8,172 nucleotides of DNA, taken from contig CALDJV010000021.1 of assembly GCA_937899305.1 (NCBI GenBank), positions 1 to 8,172 of the forward strand, written 5' to 3'. Below are positions 5,380 to 8,172 of the stretch, one piece after another. A program made the position numbers and the translations under genes. This stretch comes from an uncultured Cytophagaceae bacterium (GTDB lineage: Bacteria; Bacteroidota; Bacteroidia; Cytophagales; Microscillaceae). Below the pieces are notes generated by a model. The model saw only the letters and a program-made list of their open reading frames with translations. It was not told the DNA's origin and did not search any database. Numbering within the stretch: position 1 is the stretch's first letter; the number at the start of each line of letters is the position of its first letter.

Positions 5380-6189
5380 TTATTTTCTAACTCTCCGCTC
5401 CATTTTGATGTCTTGAAGCTCGTCTTCCAATCGAGAAAATGCCAATTTCAACTCTTGCAAAGAAGTTACGTTATCATCTGGCATGTCTTTGCTAATATAA
5501 GCGGCAAACTTCCAGATCTCGACAACTTCGTCGGCAGGCACTTCATAAGGCTGATAAGCAATGTTAGAAGACTTTAACAAGAAAGTACCTCGGTCATTGA
5601 TTTTATTGAACACCTTTTTCAATACCACACCATCGTTTTTAGCCACTACAATACAGGTTTGGCCCTCTCTTACCTCATTCCAGTTGGCTACATACTCACC
5701 TATTACTATAGACTCCGGCAATAAAGGTAACATAGACTCCCCAGCAATCTCAAAAGCTCGATAAGTACGCCCCTTAGGCAAGAATGGCAACTGGTACTTT
5801 GGAAGGTCTTTCAAATATTCGGCATCGGCATATCCTTTGGTATAACCTGCTGCTGCCTTCTCAGGTACCAACTCGATATTTTCGTTGTCAAACTTATCAG
5901 TAGTAATCGTCAAGATGCGTAGATTTTCAGCTGAAGCGTATTTTTTCACTTCTTTTTGCTGTTGAAGGTCCACATCACCCAACGTTGCTAATTCGACATT
6001 TAGCAATTGATCTAATGTAATGTTAAAATACTGAGCAATCCGATTCATCACTACCAACTTAGGCTCAGCACGCCCATCTTCATAAGAAGAAATGGCACTA
6101 CGAGTGATTCCAAGCGCATTTGCTAGATTTTCCTGCGTTTGCTTTCCATTTCTTTCTCTTAAGTGTTTTAAATTTTTGCTCAAAAACAT
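5380..6189 (-). CDS. XRE-S24 (LexA/CI-like) transcriptional regulator
   Basis: A 269-residue cytoplasmic repressor. An N-terminal XRE helix-turn-helix covers about residues 5-63 (KNLKHLRERNGKQTQENLAN, then ALGITRSAISSYEDGRAEP with the recognition helix near SAISSYE). A linker leads to an S24 LexA/UmuD-type self-cleavage domain from about residue 108: cleavage-site-like AAAGY (A114-G115), nucleophile S152 in GESMLP, and general base K191 in VVLKK. The spacings (38 and 39 residues) are close to those in LexA, so it should be able to cleave itself. The C-terminal 25 residues (LQELKLAFSRLEDELQDIKMERR) form a predicted coiled coil. In the family such proteins sense RecA filaments or another stress and then release operators. 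It is transcribed away from the gene at 6410, and its own promoter carries palindromes that are probable autoregulatory sites. Whether this is a host or prophage-derived regulator is not clear; no phage genes are nearby. Confidence 0.9.
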   Translation of the reverse strand: MFLSKNLKHLRERNGKQTQENLANALGITRSAISSYEDGRAEPKLVVMNRIAQYFNITLDQLLNVELATLGDVDLQQQKEVKKYASAENLRILTITTDKFDNENIELVPEKAAAGYTKGYADAEYLKDLPKYQLPFLPKGRTYRAFEIAGESMLPLLPESIVIGEYVANWNEVREGQTCIVVAKNDGVVLKKVFNKINDRGTFLLKSSNIAYQPYEVPADEVVEIWKFAAYISKDMPDDNVTSLQELKLAFSRLEDELQDIKMERRVRK

Positions 6190-6240
6190 ATCAAAAAAAT
6201 GTTAAAAATATTGGCTAATAATTTTCGTATTCGGTATATT

Positions 6241-6257
6241 TGCTAACAAATTTAGCA
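6241..6257. promoter_or_regulatory. Operator-like palindrome TGCTAA-CAAAT-TTAGCA
   Basis: Perfect 6-bp arms around five bases. It lies exactly over the inferred -7 box of the XRE-S24 gene, so a repressor bound here would block RNA polymerase. A second, closely related palindrome lies at 6287-6301; in reverse orientation it matches this site at 15 of 16 bases. Confidence 0.55.
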
Positions 6258-6277
6258 CGCTAACGTGAGATAAACAA
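6247..6277 (-). promoter_or_regulatory. Bacteroidota-type promoter of the XRE-S24 gene
   Basis: Read on the minus strand: TTG at 6277-6275, a 20-base spacer, then TAAATTTG at 6254-6247, an exact match to TTG-N19-21-TAnnTTTG. Transcription would start near 6240, leaving a leader of about 50 bases before the ATG at 6189. The palindrome CACG-CTAA-CGTG (6256-6267) lies in the spacer and the GCTAA...TTAGC-type palindrome over the -7 box. Confidence 0.6.
6256..6267. promoter_or_regulatory. Palindrome CACG-CTAA-CGTG in the promoter spacer
   Basis: Perfect 4-bp arms around CTAA, overlapping the end of the adjacent TTAGCA half-site. The hexamer GCTAAC occurs here (6259-6264) as well as in the 6241 site, so the two may be read by the same protein. 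Confidence 0.35.
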
Positions 6278-6327
6278 GCTTTGCTCGCTAAAATTGTTAG
6301 CACTCAACCACTTACGATGAGCAAAGC
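6278..6327. repeat. Large inverted repeat enclosing a second operator-like palindrome
   Basis: GCTTTGCTC (6278-6286) is the exact reverse complement of GAGCAAAGC (6319-6327). Directly inside the left arm is GCTAA-AATTG-TTAGC (6287-6301), so the whole could form a branched structure or, as DNA, two nested binding sites. It is upstream of both the minus-strand promoter and the plus-strand gene at 6410. No clear -33/-7 pair for the plus-strand gene was found in this gap. Confidence 0.45.
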
Positions 6328-6409
6328 CTAAAAAATTTATTAGAAAAAATATTTTAAAGTCGATTCCACTAAAAGTTTATGAAAAAAAATTAATTAAAAT
6401 TCAGAGGTC

Positions 6410-7024
6410 ATGATTACAGCACAGCAAACAGCGGAACAACAAACAACAGCACAACAGACCCCCAAAGAAAAAACGCAGAGAAAGACGACTGAGAACCAAC
6501 AAAAGACAACACAAAGAACAACTAAAAGTCGGGCAAAACGCCCCACAAAGACCCAGAAAAAAACACCCACTTCCAGAAGTAAAACTGGAAAAGGAAATAC
6601 TGCCTCAAGCAAAACTGCTGCTACAACTACCTTGGACATGGCAGATGTATTTACTTCGGGGGCGACCAAAAGTATTGTGTTGTTGTTGATTATCTCGTTT
6701 AATGTGGTGGTTTTACGCAACAGTTTTTTAATTTCGGCCCCTCCCATGGGCTTCTCAGGGGATATTAAAATCGACGCCTTGTTATATGGTTTGGCCATTA
6801 GTGTATTGATGGTCATTATTCTTTTTCATGAAACACAATGGAAAAATGCTTTTTGTCCCGGCGCTATTACTTTATATGCTGACGCCTTGATCTTGATGCT
6901 GTATATGAAATGGTTTGAGTTTGTATTGGGCGCTTGGCTGTCTACCTGGCTATTGAGTGGGTTGTTGATTGCCATGCCAGTGATGGGGTTGTTTATTATG
7001 GTAGTGATGTTGAAGAAGAATTGA
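6410..7024 (+). CDS. Four-segment membrane protein with Thr/Gln/Lys-rich N-terminal tail
   Basis: A 204-residue protein in two unlike halves. Residues 1-74 are low-complexity, dominated by Thr, Gln, Lys and Ser (QQTAEQQTTAQQTPKEK, then KPTKTQKK-like stretches), strongly basic and probably disordered. Residues 75-204 hold four predicted membrane segments near 88-108, 124-140, 148-170 and 174-200, with a Cys at 149 and a KKN end. The positive tail suggests that the N terminus is cytoplasmic. I do not recognise the family. The start ATG at 6410 has a weak GAGG 3-6 bases before it, which may help in this otherwise Shine-Dalgarno-poor genome. The long antisense frame across 6394-6816 is a shadow of the tail's ACA/CAA codons. 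It is divergent from the XRE-S24 gene and so might be under its control (inference). Confidence 0.75.
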   Translation: MITAQQTAEQQTTAQQTPKEKTQRKTTENQQKTTQRTTKSRAKRPTKTQKKTPTSRSKTGKGNTASSKTAATTTLDMADVFTSGATKSIVLLLIISFNVVVLRNSFLISAPPMGFSGDIKIDALLYGLAISVLMVIILFHETQWKNAFCPGAITLYADALILMLYMKWFEFVLGAWLSTWLLSGLLIAMPVMGLFIMVVMLKKN

Positions 7025-7039
7025 ATTACTTACCATTCT

Positions 7040-7252
7040 ATTGTTCCGCCTTCGGCTTATTGTTGTATTTTTTTATTGTTTTACATTGTTCCGTCTTTGG
7101 CTTATTGTTGCATTGCTAAATGGTTGCGCAAGGCGTCCACTTTTCACTTTACGTTTTTCATTTTTCACTTAATTGCTATCAACTAAAAAAACTATGGACC
7201 ATCGACTTTGGACTATGGACTAAAGAGAACTACCAACTAAAAAAAACTACAT
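7040..7252 (-). repeat. Composite repeat copy C, inverted, with a duplicated end block
   Basis: Read on the minus strand the blocks follow the order of copies A and B: TAGTTGGTAGTT, AGTCCATAGTCCAAAGTCGA, a second GTCCATAGT, GGACGCCTTGCGCAAC (7138-7123), and two terminal blocks of the AACAATAAGCC...CGGAACAAT type at 7085-7109 and 7040-7064. The two terminal blocks start 45 bp apart and differ at only a few positions. An extra AAGTGAAAAATGAAAAACG-like stretch is inserted near 7140-7170. Confidence 0.65.
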
Positions 7253-7260
7253 TCACAACT

Positions 7261-7268
7261 TACTTTTG
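7261..7268 (+). promoter_or_regulatory. Candidate -7 box TACTTTTG
   Basis: Matches TAnnTTTG and ends 15 bp before the ATG at 7284. No TTG is present 19-21 bases upstream, so the promoter is only half supported; a start here would give a very short leader. Confidence 0.3.
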
Positions 7269-7283
7269 AAATTATAGAATCCA

Positions 7284-8172
7284 ATGAAGTTACCCTTTAA
7301 AAACAATCTCTTCTATAACTTAAAATCAAACTTTGAGCAGGAGGATCGGCCAGACTTGCCATTGGATGAACTCGACATAGAAGGAAGTGAAGATGAAGAA
7401 ATCCCCTTGCCCATGCATTCCAAAAATATGGCTCAAGAACCGATGGTGGCTTATGGTTCAGTTCCGCGAGCTGATGACCATCAGGTAGCAGAGGTACAAG
7501 TAGTCATCCAAAAAATTGAGATTAATCAAGCCAATGAGATTTCGGAGGAAATGCCAGACAAACCCAAGGTAGTTTGGGGAAACGAACAGAGTCCGGCTAA
7601 AATCAAGTTGAAGTTTACTACCCTCCCCGAGCCTCAAGAGCTGGAAGAGTTGGCTTCTTTTAGAATAGACTTGATGCGGTCATTGTCAGAACGGGATTTT
7701 ACTTTTATCACCACATTGGCCAAATTCAAAGATTCAGGATCTAGCCGAAACTACCGCACCAAAACGGTGAGCTTGCCCAACGACTTGGAAGAAGGCACTT
7801 ATTTTTTGCGTATTGTGGCCTTAGACGAAGAAGCGTATCCGCTGAATGTAGAGGAAGAAGCGCTGGAAGAAAACCGCATTCACCATCAAAAGATGAAGAG
7901 TGACACAAGTGGATTTTTCTTTACCCATTCCGAAGAAAACATTGCTTCGGTCGAAAATCTGATGTTTCCGACTCAAGAAGACCAGGCCCTACCCGAAGCT
8001 GATAAAGTAAAATCCGCTGTTCAACATTGGTTGTATGCCTTTATGAACTTGCGGCTACAAAATATATCTCAGGCCCAACCCATTACGGGTACGACTGGTT
8101 TTCGTATGAAAACCAGTCGAGGAGAACGCCTCGAAACAGTCTACGAAACCTTTTTGAAACCGGTTAACAAGT
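7284..8172 (+). CDS. Large acidic protein of unknown function, 5' part only
   Basis: The frame opens at ATG 7284, with an in-frame TAG at 7275-7277, and stays open for 296 codons to the window end, so the C terminus is missing. Residues 1-100 are acidic and probably flexible (LDELDIEGSEDEEIPLP near 27-43). Residues about 103-215 look like a beta-sandwich of the Ig/Fn3 type: KIKLKFTTLPEP, FRIDLMRSL, RTKTVSLPNDLEEGTYFLRI and VALDEEAYPLN. A mixed region follows with KVKSAVQHWLYAFMNLRL (helical) and TGFRMKTSRGERLETVYETF. There is no signal peptide or membrane segment. The EGTYFLRI-ALDE pattern reminds me of accessory beta domains in very large ATPases of defence type such as DptH, but no ATPase motif is visible here, so I do not assign that function. 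It is downstream of the four-segment membrane protein, separated by repeats. Confidence 0.7.
   Translation, partial: MKLPFKNNLFYNLKSNFEQEDRPDLPLDELDIEGSEDEEIPLPMHSKNMAQEPMVAYGSVPRADDHQVAEVQVVIQKIEINQANEISEEMPDKPKVVWGNEQSPAKIKLKFTTLPEPQELEELASFRIDLMRSLSERDFTFITTLAKFKDSGSSRNYRTKTVSLPNDLEEGTYFLRIVALDEEAYPLNVEEEALEENRIHHQKMKSDTSGFFFTHSEENIASVENLMFPTQEDQALPEADKVKSAVQHWLYAFMNLRLQNISQAQPITGTTGFRMKTSRGERLETVYETFLKPVNK

Larger units (their letters stand above)
7025..7283. other. Noncoding gap filled by composite repeat copy C
   Basis: About 260 bases with no gene. Almost all of it is accounted for by the inverted third copy of the composite repeat; the last 30 bases hold a possible -7 box for the gene that follows. 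Confidence 0.55.

Noticed and set aside
6394..6816. 140-residue minus-strand frame antisense to the membrane-protein gene
   Set aside because: Its Val/Cys/Leu-rich C-terminal half is what the reverse complement of ACA/CAA-rich DNA encodes; the plus-strand product has sensible membrane topology.
5380..7024. Prophage repressor module
   Set aside because: The XRE-S24 gene and a divergent gene resemble a CI-type switch, but no Cro-like protein, integrase or phage structural gene is present.
7284..8172. Assignment as a DptH-like or other anti-phage defence ATPase
   Set aside because: Only a loose resemblance in the beta-sandwich part; no Walker, nuclease or helicase motif is visible in the part present.

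Overview
The window looks like a chromosomal stretch from a member of the Bacteroidota, most likely a gliding or marine Cytophagales-type organism (inference). The reasons are: a LytS/LytTR two-component pair, an XRE-S24 regulator with the AAAGY...GESM layout common in that phylum, a secreted DUF5694-type protein, a META/HslJ-like lipoprotein, no convincing Shine-Dalgarno sites, and a good match to the Bacteroidota promoter (TTG-N20-TAnnTTTG). Coding density is low, and several gaps of 250-550 bp are filled with hairpins and degenerate repeats.

Layout. 1-231: a small K/E-rich coiled-coil protein (+). 232-727: a noncoding stretch holding about nine hairpins, four of which share an AGTT/AACT apical stem on different basal stems. 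728-1337: two small proteins of unknown function (-), separated by a strong imperfect hairpin at 1020-1057. 1414-4101: a compact minus-strand operon read in the order secreted DUF5694-like protein, LytS-type sensor kinase, LytTR-type response regulator; the gaps are 10 bp and then a 4-bp ATGA overlap. 4102-4384: divergent regulatory gap. 4385-4837: lipoprotein (+). 4838-5379: noncoding, with two copies of a composite repeat and a nested inverted repeat. 5380-6189: XRE-S24 (LexA/CI-like) regulator (-). 6190-6409: its control region, where a palindrome sits exactly on the inferred -7 box. 6410-7024: a protein with a Thr/Gln/Lys-rich tail and four membrane segments (+). 7025-7283: a third, inverted copy of the composite repeat. 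7284-8172: the 5' part of a larger acidic protein of unknown function that runs off the window.

How it works together. The 1414-4101 genes should form one transcriptional unit that senses an envelope signal (four-segment kinase) and changes transcription through the LytTR regulator; the exported DUF5694 protein may be part of the signal or the response (inference). The XRE-S24 regulator probably represses its own promoter and may be released by RecA-stimulated self-cleavage; whether it also controls the divergent membrane protein is open.

The most unusual content is noncoding: the hairpin array at 313-684, and a three-copy modular repeat (4857-5001, 5212-5295, 7040-7252) whose blocks keep the same order in both orientations. 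I did not find a defence system, integrase, transposase or CRISPR array that can be supported from this sequence alone.
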